DNA from: Acidobacteriota bacterium
Lineage (GTDB): Bacteria > Acidobacteriota > Terriglobia > UBA7540
Assembly (NCBI GenBank): GCA_902812365.1
Contig: CADDZC010000001.1
Location: 41,213 to 105,212 of the forward strand
DNA: 64,000 bases
Direction: 5' to 3'
Position 1 is the first letter of the stretch; each line of letters begins with the position of its first letter. Below, piece after piece: positions 8,657 to 18,754 of the stretch. Made by a program: the position numbers and the translations under genes. Under the pieces are notes generated by a model. It was not told where the DNA came from, ran no database searches, and saw only the letters and a program-made list of their open reading frames with translations.

Positions 8657-9226
8657 TTATCCCGGCCCGGTTTGGCGGAGGAGCTCGGCCAGCCGTGAAA
8701 TCGGCAGCCCAACGACGTTGAAATAACACCCTTCCACACGCGTGACGAACTTTGAGGCCAGGCCCTGGATGCCGTAGCCGCCGGCTTTATCCAAGGGTTC
8801 GCCGCTGGCCACGTAATCCTGGATCTCATTCTCGTCAAGTTTGCGAAAATATACCCACGTCGTTTCATGGTACTGGGCGATCAGGCGATCCGGTGCCCTG
8901 ACCAGGCAGATTCCGGTGATGACTCGATGGGCGGCGCCGGAAAGCCGGCGCAGCATTCGGACCGCGTCGGCGGCGTCCGCGGGTTTGCCGAAAATCTCTT
9001 CTTCGATCACCACCGCCGTATCGGCTCCGAGCACGACACTGGCCGGAGGGGCGGTGGCGGCCACGTCGAAGGCTTTCTGCCGCGCCACTCTCTCCGCCAG
9101 TCGCTCGGCTGTCTCTCCCGGCTGCCGCTCTTCGCTGGCGCGGCTCGGGCGCACCTCAAAGTCCAGGCCGGCGGCCCTCAGCAGTTCGCGCCGGCGCGGG
9201 GAGCTCGAAGCAAGAATCAGCGTCAT
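8657..9226 (-). CDS. maf: Maf-family nucleotide pyrophosphatase
   Basis: A 189-residue Maf/YhdE protein. These hydrolyse non-canonical or modified nucleoside triphosphates to monophosphates and are historically linked to septum inhibition. The N-terminal ILASSSPRRRELL is the family signature, and VLGADTAVV, FGKPADA and GGYGIQGLASKFV mark the active-site cleft. I chose ATG 9226 because the family begins only a few residues before the ASSSPRR motif; the longer in-frame extension upstream has no family similarity. It is convergent with the mutase gene, from which it is separated by 42 bases. Confidence 0.92.
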   Translation of the reverse strand: MTLILASSSPRRRELLRAAGLDFEVRPSRASEERQPGETAERLAERVARQKAFDVAATAPPASVVLGADTAVVIEEEIFGKPADAADAVRMLRRLSGAAHRVITGICLVRAPDRLIAQYHETTWVYFRKLDENEIQDYVASGEPLDKAGGYGIQGLASKFVTRVEGCYFNVVGLPISRLAELLRQTGPG

Positions 9227-9368
9227 GGGAACTTCATTGTAACGCCAAACCTCCGCGCCAAGATTGATGGAGCGGGTTGCGAGCCGATAGAACCGTGTGG
9301 CGGGCATCGTTACGCGGCCTTCCATCGCTTCCGAAAGTTGTGTTAGACTACGCCCCTGCGGGTGGGAC

Positions 9369-9752
9369 ATGGAAGAGGTCGGCGAGATTCTGGCGGCGCT
9401 GTTCAGACGGCGGCTGCGGAAAGAAGGATCGGGCGTCGTCGAAACGCTGGCTTGCTTTTGGCCGCGGGTGGTCGGCGCGGTTTTGGCGCAGAATTGCCGA
9501 CCGGCGGTTTTCGCCCACGGCACGCTGACGGTGGTCGTCGACGATCAATCGTGGGCCGCGCCGCTGAACAGTCTGGCCGCGGCGGCACTGACCCGCATCA
9601 ACGGCTTTTTGGGCGCGGCCATCGTGCGCGATCTGCGGGTGAGAACCCAGCCGAGGTATGCGTCCGCCGCGTTCCGCGGGAAGAAGTCCGGCGCCTCCGC
9701 CTGGCTCCGGCCGCCGGCCGCCGGTACCTTTGGGCAACTCGGATCCGGCTGA
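9369..9752 (+). CDS. DUF721/DciA-like protein
   Basis: A small protein (127 residues) of the DUF721 family, whose best studied member, DciA, helps load the replicative helicase DnaB in bacteria that lack DnaC. The beginning MEEVGEILAALFRR, a WPRVVGAVLAQNCRP core and the LTVVVDDQSWAAPLNSL strand-helix region fit the family. The ATG at 9369 follows GGGTGGG and a TAGACT -10-like element at 9344-9349. The last 30 residues are Pro/Gly/Ala-rich and probably disordered. It is divergent from maf and about 35 bases from gatC. Confidence 0.7.
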   Translation: MEEVGEILAALFRRRLRKEGSGVVETLACFWPRVVGAVLAQNCRPAVFAHGTLTVVVDDQSWAAPLNSLAAAALTRINGFLGAAIVRDLRVRTQPRYASAAFRGKKSGASAWLRPPAAGTFGQLGSG

Positions 9753-9786
9753 ATCCGCCCGGCGGGCGGTCACACCCGAACTTACC

Positions 9787-10092
9787 ATGGCTCTCACCGA
9801 AAAGGACGTCCGCTACGTCGCCGCGTTAGCCCATCTGGAGTTGACCGCCGAAGAGGTCAGGAAGTTCCTGCCCCAGCTCGATTCGATTCTTGACTACGTC
9901 CAGAAAATGAACGAATTGGATACCAGCCACGTCGAACCCATGGCGCAGGTGGTTACCTCGGCGAGTGAGAACCCCGCCTTGCGCCCGGACGTTTCGCGGA
10001 AGGCCTTGACCCCGGAACAGGCCACCGCGAACGCTCCGGAGTCCGCCGCCGGCTACTTCAAGGTGCCCCGAGTCATCGATCGGGAACGATAA
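9787..10092 (+). CDS. gatC: Asp/Glu-tRNA amidotransferase subunit C
   Basis: 101 residues matching GatC, the small subunit that wraps around GatA and stabilises GatCAB, which converts Glu-tRNA(Gln) and Asp-tRNA(Asn) to the amidated forms. MALTEKDVRYVAALAHLEL, the coiled helix ending in LDYVQKMNELDT and the C-terminal GYFKVPRVID are typical. The ATG at 9787 begins the family-conserved region; earlier in-frame codons overlap the upstream gene and have no similarity. gatA follows 93 bases later; gatB is not in the window. Confidence 0.95.
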   Translation: MALTEKDVRYVAALAHLELTAEEVRKFLPQLDSILDYVQKMNELDTSHVEPMAQVVTSASENPALRPDVSRKALTPEQATANAPESAAGYFKVPRVIDRER

Positions 10093-10185
10093 GCAGCCGA
10101 AAGCCAGTGGCCGACCCGGGTGTCGGTGGTAGCGTGGTATCCGGCGTGCGCCTCCGGTGTTCGCCCTCAAGATACACGTTGCGGA

Positions 10186-11640
10186 ATGGACTTGACGAAT
10201 CTGACCATCCCCGAAATTCGCAGCGCGTTGACGAGCCGGCGCGCCTCGGCCGAGGAGATCGTTCGCGCGCACCTGGTGAAGATTGAGGAACGCGACCGGG
10301 AAATCCACGCCTATCTGACCCTTTCGCCGGAAAGGGCGCTCGCCAAAGCCCGTGAGATTGACCATTTGGTTGCCTCCGGCGCGCCGTTGCCGCCGCTGGC
10401 CGGCGTGCCGATCGCCATTAAGGACGTGATCCTGACCCGCGGCGTGCGCACAACCTGTGCCTCGCGGATTCTGGACAACTACATTCCGCCCTACGACGCC
10501 ACGGCCGTCGAGCGCCTGGAAGCGGCGGGAGCCTGCCTCCTGGGAAAGACCAACTGCGATGAATTTGCCATGGGGTCTTCCACGGAAAACTCGGGTTATG
10601 GGCCGACGCGCAATCCCCACGACCTCGAGCGGGTGCCGGGCGGCTCGAGCGGCGGATCAGCGGCCGCCGTCGCCGCCCGGCTCGCCACGGCCGCGTTGGG
10701 CTCGGATACCGGCGGTTCGATTCGACAGCCGGCGGCCTTCTGTGAAACGGTCGGGATGATGGGAACGTACGGGCGCGTCTCGCGGTACGGCTTGGTGGCC
10801 TTTGCGTCCTCGCTCGACCATATCGGTCCGTTTGCCCGCACCGTCCGCGACGTGGCGCTGGTGTTGAGGACGATCGCCGGCCGTGATCCGAATGATTCGA
10901 CGTCGGCCGATATTCCGGTTCCCGACTATGTCGCGGCTTTGGATGAAAGCGTGCGCGGCCTGCGCATTGGCGTGCCGGGCGAGTATTTTGCCGGGCTCAA
11001 CGCGGAGATCGCCGATAATCTTCAAAAGGGGATCGATCTGCTGGCTCGGCTCGGCTGCCAGATCAAATCCGTCCGCTTGCCCCATACCGAGTACGCGATC
11101 GCCTGCTACTACATCATCGCCACGGCCGAAGCCAGCTCCAACCTGGCTCGCTACGACGGGGTGCGCTACGGCGTGCGCTCCACCGGCTATCGTGATCTGC
11201 GCGAGATGTATGAGAAGACCCGCAACCGGGGGTTCGGGGCCGAGGTCAAGCGCCGCATCATGCTGGGGACCCACGTGCTCAGTTCCGGGTACTATGACGC
11301 CTACTACCTGAAAGCCCAGAAGGTGCGCACGCTGCTGGCGCGCGACTTTGTGCAGGCCTTTGAGGAGGTCGACGCCGTCGTGACGCCGACGTCACCCATT
11401 CCTCCCTTCAAGATCGGCGAGCGGATTGATGATCCTCTGCAGATGTATCTGACCGACATTTATACCGTGACGGCGGATCTGGCCGGGGTGCCCGGCATCT
11501 CGGTGCCGTGCGGGCGCACGCGCAGCCTGCCCCATCTGCCGGTCGGCATGCAGCTGCTGGGAAAACACTTTGACGAAGCCAGCCTGCTCTGCATCGCCCA
11601 CGCCTTTGAGCAGGCCGGCGGGTTTGCGGCGGGCTCGTGA
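10186..11640 (+). CDS. gatA: Asp/Glu-tRNA amidotransferase subunit A
   Basis: A 484-residue amidase-signature enzyme and the glutaminase/transamidase subunit of GatCAB. The Ser-cisSer-Lys triad is visible as K79 (PIAIKD), S154 (PGGSSGGS) and S178 (GSDTGGSIRQPA), with the same numbering as the well-studied Staphylococcus enzyme. The remainder, including GYRDLREMYEKTRNRGFG and a C-terminal HLPVGMQLLGKHFDE, is intact. I chose ATG 10186 over an in-frame codon at 10120 because MDLTNLTIPEIR is where homologues begin. Ammonia is released from Gln and channelled to GatB. Confidence 0.97.
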   Translation: MDLTNLTIPEIRSALTSRRASAEEIVRAHLVKIEERDREIHAYLTLSPERALAKAREIDHLVASGAPLPPLAGVPIAIKDVILTRGVRTTCASRILDNYIPPYDATAVERLEAAGACLLGKTNCDEFAMGSSTENSGYGPTRNPHDLERVPGGSSGGSAAAVAARLATAALGSDTGGSIRQPAAFCETVGMMGTYGRVSRYGLVAFASSLDHIGPFARTVRDVALVLRTIAGRDPNDSTSADIPVPDYVAALDESVRGLRIGVPGEYFAGLNAEIADNLQKGIDLLARLGCQIKSVRLPHTEYAIACYYIIATAEASSNLARYDGVRYGVRSTGYRDLREMYEKTRNRGFGAEVKRRIMLGTHVLSSGYYDAYYLKAQKVRTLLARDFVQAFEEVDAVVTPTSPIPPFKIGERIDDPLQMYLTDIYTVTADLAGVPGISVPCGRTRSLPHLPVGMQLLGKHFDEASLLCIAHAFEQAGGFAAGS

Positions 11641-11679
11641 CGCCAGCCCGGCCGCTCAGGGCTCGGCCGGTGACCGCCC

Positions 11680-12594
11680 TCACCAGGTGATCTGCGGCGG
11701 AAAATACTCCGCGATCAGGTCTTCGTAGTAGGGCCTCAGTTCCTTCGTATTCGGGCGCTCGGCGCTCTTCGAATACAGATCGTACGGGTTGAACTCCCGC
11801 ACCCAGTAAAACATTTCTTTGTCGTGTTCGTTCATCAGGTACTCGTACGCGCCTTCGCGATGAGCGGGATAGAATGAATGATAGCGCAGCATATAGAGGC
11901 CCTCTTCGGGCAAGTAATCTTTGGCGACGTGGTAGATATACTCGTCGTGGCCCCAGGAAAGGTCCACTTGATCAAGGCCGCATCCCTCTTCGTATACCCC
12001 CAACCGGGTCTGATATTCGGGCACTTGCGAGTCCGGATTGTCGCGGAAGAATTCGGGAAAGACGATCTTGTCTGACCAGGCACAGCCGACGGGAAAGGTG
12101 TCTCCCACCACCGCCCACTGGGGCTCCCCCCAAAGGCACAAAATCTTACCCAGGTCGTGCACCAGGCCCGTCAGAATAAACCAGCGCGGGCGCCCGTCGC
12201 GACGGCACGCCTCGGCCGTCTGGAGGAGATGTTCGATTTGCGAAAGATCCGTGTCGGGGTCGCTGTCGTCCACGAGTTGATTCAGATACTCCATCGCTTC
12301 CCAAACGCCCATCCGGCGGTGGTTGAGGCCCAGGTACTCCCGCTTCTTCTGTTTTACGAAATCCCGCGTCTGATACGTGTGATTGAGTCGATAAAACTCT
12401 TTCACCGTTGGCCGCGCCTCGGCTCGATAGTTGCGAAATTCTTCTTTCTTCTTGTGAGGATTCGCGGCGGTCAACCGTTCCGCCTCCTCTCGACCGGCGG
12501 TCTCAGGGTATCGCCGTTTTAGAAAATCTTCCCACTCATCCAGGCTCTTGAGCGGGGTTTGAGCGGCTGGGTCGTGCAGAATGTTTTCAGCCAT
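11680..12594 (-). CDS. Myo-inositol oxygenase
   Basis: A 304-residue mixed-valent di-iron oxygenase that cleaves myo-inositol to D-glucuronate with O2. All six iron ligands of the mammalian enzyme are present: H122 (IEHLLQTAE), H146-D147 (LVHDLGK), H216 (SWGHDEY), H239 (RYHSFYPAH) and D272 (FNPYDLYSK). [16 protein letters not shown] is almost identical to the animal sequence. The family is best known from eukaryotes but occurs in scattered bacteria. ATG 12594 is supported by GGGAGGAG upstream; the longer in-frame codon lacks this. No inositol transporter or uronate isomerase is adjacent, but a mannonate-dehydratase-like gene lies at 52.2 kb. Transcribed alone, 39 bases from convergent gatA. 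Confidence 0.93.
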   Translation of the reverse strand: MAENILHDPAAQTPLKSLDEWEDFLKRRYPETAGREEAERLTAANPHKKKEEFRNYRAEARPTVKEFYRLNHTYQTRDFVKQKKREYLGLNHRRMGVWEAMEYLNQLVDDSDPDTDLSQIEHLLQTAEACRRDGRPRWFILTGLVHDLGKILCLWGEPQWAVVGDTFPVGCAWSDKIVFPEFFRDNPDSQVPEYQTRLGVYEEGCGLDQVDLSWGHDEYIYHVAKDYLPEEGLYMLRYHSFYPAHREGAYEYLMNEHDKEMFYWVREFNPYDLYSKSAERPNTKELRPYYEDLIAEYFPPQITW

Positions 12595-12658
12595 GACGGG
12601 TCTCCTCCCGGCCACCATACCACCGGTTGAGCCGGCTTTCAAATGCGAATCCGCAGAC

Positions 12659-14317
12659 CTACCGGCCCACCGGACGTTCGGAAAGCGGCGGCTTGGGTAT
12701 TCCGCCGCTGGGTTTCTTCAGGGTGACGTCGTCGAAAAGCAGGTCCGGCACCGCCACCGAGATGACCGGACCGTTTCCCCACTGCGTGTTATACAGGGCG
12801 GCCTGGCTTGAAGCGGCGACGATGTCTTTGAAGGAGCCGGCGGTTAGGTCTTCCGTCTGCAGGCCGCGCACGAGCTCGCGGCGGCCGTCGGGAAACAGGC
12901 GATAAGCCTCGATGACCGTTCCAGCGCCGCCTAACGATGAGTTGGCCAGGCGTTCCACGACCAGGCCAAACGGCTGAGCGCGATCCTTGACCAGGCGGAG
13001 CAACCTCCGCCGCAGCGCCGGATTCGTCAGGCCCTTGTCGACGCTTACCAGCAGGTTGCTGGGCATCGCCCCCAAGCCGCGCCGATTGCCGCCAACCGGC
13101 ACCACGCCGGAAACCGGATCGTGTGTCGAAAGGAGCGTCTTCAGCATCCCATTCTCCACCAACAGCTTCCGCCGGGCCGGCACCCCATCATCATCCACCG
13201 CGAACGAGGCGACCAGCGGCGCGTTGCCGTAGCCACTCGCCGTCGGATCGTCAGCAACGCTCAGAAAGTCGGGCAACACGCGACCTCCCAGCTTATCTTG
13301 AAAGGAGTTTTTGACGCGGGAGTAATAGGTCTCGAACTGCGGGTTATCGGAAACTGGACGGTGCATGGCGATCAGATGCGGCGCGAAGACCTGGGCGAAC
13401 AGTTCGGCGGCGGCTTCGCCTTCAAAAAGCACGGGCCCGTTATATCGGTCCAGAAGGGGCGCATTGCGCAATTTCAATAAGCGTTCGCCCATCGCCTCGA
13501 CCTGCGCGCTCAGATCGCCCGCGGCGGGCATCTCCTCCCACCGGGGCGCGTAAGCCCGAACGCTATCGTTCAGCGGCCTGCCATCCACCGCTTGCGTGTT
13601 GGCGACCACGTTCACCAAGGCTACGGCCGCATTGCGGGTATATTCGGTGCCTTCGCTGTTGAGGTACCGGGTGTAGAGCCGGCTTGCCTGCGCGACGGCC
13701 ATTTCGGAGTAGATGTCCGGCGTGTTCTTCAGCACGCCGGACAGCCATGCGGCCAGCTTCTCGGCGGCGGTAAGGTCCAGCGGCGCGGAGGCTTCCGGCT
13801 CGTGATGCTGGCTAGGCGGCACGGGCGCGAAATCGGGAACATCTTCGGTGGCGGTCTGGTTCTGGAGCACGGCGCGTTTCCGCGCCAGATCCTCGAGCGC
13901 CCTCTTGTAAGCTGAGTCCGTGGCCAGCCAGAGCTGCCGGCGGAGGCCGAGATAGTCGTCATCGAGCGGGAGCTGAACCGCGCCGATGAGGCGGAAGGGA
14001 ATGGTGACGAAATTCGTATTGTCAAGTTTCGGGCTTCCCACCCGGACCTCGACCGTCAGCATTCGCATGCGGAAGCGATTGCTTCCGAGCAGCGCCCCGA
14101 AGTCCGCCGAGGCGGTGACCAGCGTGAGGTCTTCGGCGCGATAGGCGATGAAATAGGGCTTCTCGAGATTTTTCAGTTGAAGCTGGCACATGGAACGCCC
14201 GAGCTCGTCCCGTATGGCGCGCAAAACCACGTCCTCAGCGCCCCAAGCCGCCGTAGCCGTTAGCACCCGAACGGCGACCGCACTCCCGAGGGCGATTGCA
14301 ATTAGGACTCGTGCCAT
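12659..14317 (-). CDS. Exported TldE/PmbA-like protein (non-catalytic partner of TldD)
   Basis: A 552-residue member of the TldD/PmbA (U62) family with a predicted signal peptide (hydrophobic residues 3-25, cleavage near AWGAED). In this family TldD carries an HExxxH zinc site and TldE does not; here the corresponding segment reads [16 protein letters not shown], with no HExxxH, so this is the TldE-like partner. Its ATG (14315-14317) overlaps the TGA of the upstream TldD-like gene by one base (ATGA), so the two are translationally coupled. Cytoplasmic TldD/E act on unfolded or modified peptides; the export signals here suggest a periplasmic version. The frame is fully open although the upstream TldD is damaged. 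Confidence 0.75.
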   Translation of the reverse strand: MARVLIAIALGSAVAVRVLTATAAWGAEDVVLRAIRDELGRSMCQLQLKNLEKPYFIAYRAEDLTLVTASADFGALLGSNRFRMRMLTVEVRVGSPKLDNTNFVTIPFRLIGAVQLPLDDDYLGLRRQLWLATDSAYKRALEDLARKRAVLQNQTATEDVPDFAPVPPSQHHEPEASAPLDLTAAEKLAAWLSGVLKNTPDIYSEMAVAQASRLYTRYLNSEGTEYTRNAAVALVNVVANTQAVDGRPLNDSVRAYAPRWEEMPAAGDLSAQVEAMGERLLKLRNAPLLDRYNGPVLFEGEAAAELFAQVFAPHLIAMHRPVSDNPQFETYYSRVKNSFQDKLGGRVLPDFLSVADDPTASGYGNAPLVASFAVDDDGVPARRKLLVENGMLKTLLSTHDPVSGVVPVGGNRRGLGAMPSNLLVSVDKGLTNPALRRRLLRLVKDRAQPFGLVVERLANSSLGGAGTVIEAYRLFPDGRRELVRGLQTEDLTAGSFKDIVAASSQAALYNTQWGNGPVISVAVPDLLFDDVTLKKPSGGIPKPPLSERPVGR

Positions 14318-16027
14318 CAGTTCGCGCTTCTTCCCGCCTCGACCGGCGGCAGAATGGGGGGCCGCTCCTCAGACTTGGACTTCTTTTGCACCTCGATTTG
14401 GGCGATGAGCACCGCGGGAGCCGAGGCCGAAACCGGCACCAGCCCGGATTCGGCCCCACAGATGCCATTAAACGTGGCCATCGCGTCGTCTCCGGCGATG
14501 ATCCTGCTGAAGGTCGTCAGGGGCGTACCAATCAGATCCACGCCCCGCACCAATTGCTCGCGCCCGTCGGGATAGACCTTATAGACCATGACCGGCAACA
14601 CGTTGAAAGCGTTCGGCAACGTTCGGCCCGTCAGCGTAAAGCCGCCCTGAATGTCATCAAAGTAAAGCCCGAATGGCTTGCCGGCTTGCCGGATCTCGTC
14701 GATGAGCATCTTCTTGAGCTCGGCTGGAGTTACCGGGTGGGCCACCTCGACAATCAGGTTCGACTGGCGGGCCACGGGCATAAAGCCTTGTTGGCGGCGT
14801 CCGTGGCCGTTGGAGACCGGAAAGCCCTCGACGGGCATCCGTGACATCAAGAAATTCCTGAAAATGCCGCGATCGATCACCGTCACGCGCCGCGCCGTCA
14901 AGCCCTCGTTGTCGATCACGTAGGCTCCAGCCAGATCAGTGTCTCCCAGCCGGCGCCGCGTGGGATCGGAGTACACCGAAAAGCCCGCCGGCAACACCAT
15001 CTGGCCCACCTTCTTTTTGAAGGTCTGGCCTTCCTCGGCTTCCTTTTGCCGATATCCTTCGACGCGGTGTCCCAAGACCTCGTGAAAGAACACGCCCGCG
15101 GCCCGCCCGGAGAGGATCGCTGGCCCCGTGTAAGGATCAACGATGGGCGCCACGCGCAAGGCTTCGAGATCGGCGATCATCTGTTTAACCTTCGCCAAAA
15201 CCACGCTGTCGCTCGGCAGGCCTTCCGGCGTAAACGAAAAGAACGACTCCTAGCGCGGCAGTTCCATCCCGTTGTCCGCCTTGGTCGTGGCCTCGATGAA
15301 GAGCCGGTAGTAGGGCTCCGACACCTGAAACTCGGAGCCGTCGCTGGCCGCGTACCAGCGGGTCTCGACGTCGGCGGTGAGGGTCGCCTGCGCCTGGTAG
15401 ATGTCACCATGCGTGGAGAAGGGAGCCGTGTAGGCCCGGACTTTCCGTTCCCAAGCCGCCCGGTCCACCGACAGGGCGGTTAAAGGTCCGATGGAGTGGA
15501 CGGGGGGTTCTCGTGAAAAATCATCCGATTGATCTTCCTGCTGCACCGCCACGCTGACGTCGGTTTTTTACCTTGGTCAGCTACTCGACGGCGGTCTTAT
15601 ACCGCTGGTCTGTGTCGTACCACAGGATGCTGCGAACCGCTTCCGGGTCGTCGGTCACCGGAATCTGAGGAAAAGCCAAGGAATCGACGTAGCTGACGCC
15701 CGGGCCGCCCAGGCGAATCGGGCGGGTGTTATCGAGGTGATAGTCTCCGACACGCAGATTAATATCCAGCTGCCGCGTGTGGGACTCGGTGCTGGAATTG
15801 AGGTCGCCGAACGACCCGACAACAAACACCGCCTGGTCGTCGGTGATTTCGTAGCTTAGGAAGTAGGGGGGAACCGGTTGCGACTTGAGCGTGGCGAGCG
15901 AGCGCAGGAGCTCTTCTCTCATGGCGGCGAGCAGGGGCGACGGAGTCGCCACCTGGCCGCTCGTCGGGAGTGGCACGGCGAGCATCAATGTGAGAGAGAA
16001 GAAAAGAACCCGCGAGCCCGGTTTCAC
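14317..16027 (-). pseudogene. Broken exported TldD-like metallopeptidase
   Basis: A signal-peptide-bearing TldD-like gene (MKPGSRVLFFSLTLMLAVPL) in three pieces. Reading from 16027: an in-frame TAG at 15581-15583 after RYKTAVE, a one-base insertion in a run of six A (15564-15569 on the plus strand, seen as T6), then open reading to a second TAG at 15250-15252, then open to the end. Removing one A and skipping the stops restores continuous family sequence (…SVAVQQEDQSDDFSREPPVH… and …LPR-stop-ESFFSFTPEGLP…). The zinc motif FFHEVLGHRVEGY (HExxxH) is intact in the last piece. Both stops differ from a Gln codon by one C-to-T change, fitting recent decay. Sequencing error in the A6 run could explain the frameshift but not two stops. 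Confidence 0.75.
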
Positions 16028-16134
16028 TCACCGCCCCAAAAGCGCCCTCATGGTAAGCCCTCCGGCCGGCAGCGTCAAGGGTTTTCTCCACTTCGACTCT
16101 TCGCCGCGCCGGGCCGGCGCGGCCGCCCGGCGAG

Positions 16135-16656
16135 TTACTTCAAATTTTCGGAAATGAGGTACTCCATCAGCACCAAGTCGTGCCAGGTGTTGTTCAGCTT
16201 CCCGTGCTTTTCATGGACGCCAACCTCCCTCCAGCCGGTAACCTGGCACAGCTTGCGAGCGGGTTCGTTGGCGGCAATGGCGCGACCGATCAGTTTGTAA
16301 TAGCCCTTCTCGCGGGCGGCCTTCTGCATTCCTTTCATCAGTTCCTGCCCCACGCCGTGACCGCGCAGGCTGCGGTCAATGTAGATGGACAGTTCGGCGA
16401 TCCCGCTGTAGCAGGCGCGGGGGCTGTAAGGGGTGAGAGACGCCCAGCCCATCAACGTATGCTTAACCTCGGCGACGAGCACGGGATATTTGTCAGGCCG
16501 GGCGATCAGCCACAGATAGCGCTCCTCGGGGGTGACGTACGCATTCTCGAAGGTCGCCACACGGTCCTGCACGCCCTGGTTATAGATGCGGGCGATCTCT
16601 TTCGCGTCGTCCACCCGCGCGGGACGCACCTTGAGGGGTTCAGTCCATTCGGTCAT
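16135..16656 (-). CDS. GNAT N-acetyltransferase of the phosphinothricin/arsinothricin type
   Basis: A 173-residue GCN5-related acetyltransferase. VRPARVDDAKEIARIYNQGV at the N-terminus and LRGHGVGQELM (the acetyl-CoA pyrophosphate loop, R/Q-x-x-G-x-G/A pattern) fit the PAT-like subgroup, which includes phosphinothricin and arsinothricin acetyltransferases. The family's TFE segment appears as VATFENAYVTPEER. ATG 16656 has AAAGGTGA upstream. No arsenic genes are adjacent, so substrate assignment stays open. It is divergent from the TPR membrane gene. Confidence 0.8.
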   Translation of the reverse strand: MTEWTEPLKVRPARVDDAKEIARIYNQGVQDRVATFENAYVTPEERYLWLIARPDKYPVLVAEVKHTLMGWASLTPYSPRACYSGIAELSIYIDRSLRGHGVGQELMKGMQKAAREKGYYKLIGRAIAANEPARKLCQVTGWREVGVHEKHGKLNNTWHDLVLMEYLISENLK

Positions 16657-16800
16657 AGTTCACCTTTCGCACCACGTTAAGGATCGAGCGCCGTCGGAGT
16701 CAAGCGGCGATTGTATCAAAGCCGGAGCCTGCTCGCAGAGGCTGCCGATCCGCGAGGTGGAGCGGCGGCCGGCTCGGCCGGCGGCAACCGAAAGCGCGCT

Positions 16801-18750
16801 ATGATGAGTCAGGAGCTCCACGCTCGTCGCGGCGGACCGCCGATGTCGCTTCGTGGTGTGAAGCTCTTCGGCGGTTTCTGCCGATATCTTACGGTGATGG
16901 ACGCGATGGTGGGGCCAGCTCGGGATCGAGCCCGGCAGCCTGATCAGCACGGCCGGCAGGATCAGCGCCGATGGGAAAGCTGGGACGGCTGGCTGCGGGA
17001 CCGGTGCTTTTGGGTTCAGGCCGGGCTGTGGCTCTTCGCCTTCATCCTTTACGCTCACGCCCTGGCCAACGGTTTCGTGTCGGACGACGACGAACAGATT
17101 ATCCAGAATCCCCTGGTGCGCAACGCCCATCTGTGGCCCCGCCTCTTCACCGGCGGCGTCTGGTCGTTCCAAGGAAAGTCATTTACGAATTTTTATCGAC
17201 CGCTGCACATGGCGTCGCACTGGTTGGTCTTTCGCCTTGCCGGTCCCAACCCCGCCGCGTTTCACCTCTACCAGTTGATTCTTTTCGCGGCCACCGGCTG
17301 TCTGGTCTATCGCATCGGCTGGCTGATCCTGAACAGCGATCTCGCCGCCCTCGCCGGAACCTTGCTGTGGATGGCTCACCCCCAGAAGGTGGAAGCCGTG
17401 GGGTGGATTGCGGCCACGCCCGACGTCGGCATGGGCTTCTTTTACGCGCTGGCCTTCTGGTGGTTTCTCCAGGCTGAGAATCGCCCCGAGCGGCGCCTCA
17501 AGGACTATGCCTGGAGCGCCATCGCTTATTTCCCAGCCCTCTTCTTCAAAGAAATGGCGCTGAGCTTCCCCTTGATGATTCTCGCTTATTGGTTTTTCAT
17601 CTCCCGGCGGCCGGCCAGGGGGCGCGCGGCGATTGGCTGGCTTTTCTCCGCCATCGCGACCGGCGTGTATCTGGTCGTCCGGCGCGCCGCGCTCGGTCAT
17701 CTGACCCAGCGCAGTCTTCTCTCGGAGGTTTCCGGCCGGCTCGCCGCCGCCGCCGTGGGTCTTCTCGGCCAGCACGCCAAGCTCTTCCTGTGGCCGGCTC
17801 ATCTCAGCGTCTATCGGGCTTTCGAGTTGCGCTCCGCCCTGGTTTCGCCTTGGCCTTGGCTCGCGCTGGGAGTGCTGGCGGCCGCGCTCCTGAAGCGGAA
17901 GAGCGACCCGGGGACAGCGTTTCTGATCAGCTGGTGGTTCGTCGCGCTTTTACCGTGCCTCGATGTTCGCCAGCTCAGCGTGCCGTTTTGCGCCGACCGC
18001 TTTTCTTACCTCCCTTCCGTCGGGCCATGCATGGCCATCGCCGGGTTGCTACTGAGGGGCCTCCCCACCCGGTTACCGGCCGCCGCTCGGTCCACGGCGG
18101 CGCTCCCCGCCCTGGCCGCGCTGTTCGGCTCTTGGATCTTCGTGACGATCCGTACCATCCCCAACTGGCGAGACAACGAGGTCTTGATGCAAGAGGGATT
18201 GAAGCAGGCCCCCAGCGATCCGTTCGTCCACGTCGCCAAGGCCATCGAGCTGCGCTATCGTGACGACGACCTGGTGGGAGCGCGTCGCGAGTATGAAGAG
18301 GCGCTGCGACTTAACCGCTCGAGTTGGCGCCCGGACCCCCGCGTCACCGTCGAGTCTTATATCGGTCTGGGAGCTATTGCCCAGCAAGAAGGGCGTCTCG
18401 ACGAGGCGCTGTCCTACTACCACAACGCCTTGCGCCTTTCTTCGGGCTCGAACCGGACCTACGACGCCTTGGGCGCCGTCTACTTTCCGCGCGGCGAGTA
18501 CGCCCGAGCCGCCGAGTACTTTGCCGGTGCCGCGCGGGCGAATCCGGACGACCCCGGCTCGCGCTTCTATCTCGGCATGTGCTGGATGAAGCTGGGCAGG
18601 TACCGCGCCGCCGCGGAGCAATTCCGAGCCGCCGCGGCCATCGATCCTTCATATTGGCAGGCCTACGAAGCGGAGGCTCAGGCCTGGCTGGCCGCCGGTG
18701 ATCCGAAGGCCGCTGCGGAGGCTCGCCGCCTGGCCGCGCCCCAGCCTTAG
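16801..18750 (+). CDS. Multi-spanning membrane protein with C-terminal TPR repeats
   Basis: About 649 residues: a membrane domain of some ten hydrophobic helices (roughly residues 70-430) followed by about four tetratricopeptide repeats (from about 470 to the end). The first loop contains FVSDDDEQIIQNP, an acidic motif like the DD/DE of GT-C glycosyltransferases, and ANGFVSDD plus FYRPLHMASHWLVFRL is characteristic of the bacterial TMTC-like proteins that carry TPRs. A role as a dolichol- or polyprenol-phosphate-sugar-dependent glycosyltransferase is inference. The start is uncertain: ATG 16801 and 16804 overlap a TATGAT hexamer that could be a -10 element, and ATG 16842 or 16896 would still precede the first helix. 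Neighbours give no pathway clue. Confidence 0.7.
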   Translation: MMSQELHARRGGPPMSLRGVKLFGGFCRYLTVMDAMVGPARDRARQPDQHGRQDQRRWESWDGWLRDRCFWVQAGLWLFAFILYAHALANGFVSDDDEQIIQNPLVRNAHLWPRLFTGGVWSFQGKSFTNFYRPLHMASHWLVFRLAGPNPAAFHLYQLILFAATGCLVYRIGWLILNSDLAALAGTLLWMAHPQKVEAVGWIAATPDVGMGFFYALAFWWFLQAENRPERRLKDYAWSAIAYFPALFFKEMALSFPLMILAYWFFISRRPARGRAAIGWLFSAIATGVYLVVRRAALGHLTQRSLLSEVSGRLAAAAVGLLGQHAKLFLWPAHLSVYRAFELRSALVSPWPWLALGVLAAALLKRKSDPGTAFLISWWFVALLPCLDVRQLSVPFCADRFSYLPSVGPCMAIAGLLLRGLPTRLPAAARSTAALPALAALFGSWIFVTIRTIPNWRDNEVLMQEGLKQAPSDPFVHVAKAIELRYRDDDLVGARREYEEALRLNRSSWRPDPRVTVESYIGLGAIAQQEGRLDEALSYYHNALRLSSGSNRTYDALGAVYFPRGEYARAAEYFAGAARANPDDPGSRFYLGMCWMKLGRYRAAAEQFRAAAAIDPSYWQAYEAEAQAWLAAGDPKAAAEARRLAAPQP

Positions 18751-18754
18751 AAGC

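Noticed and set aside
15250..15583. Amber (TAG) recoding, e.g. pyrrolysine, to explain the stops in the TldD-like gene
   Set aside because: TAG is an ordinary stop elsewhere in the window (receptor tail, larB, GWxTD gene), and the gene also carries a frameshift, so decay is simpler.
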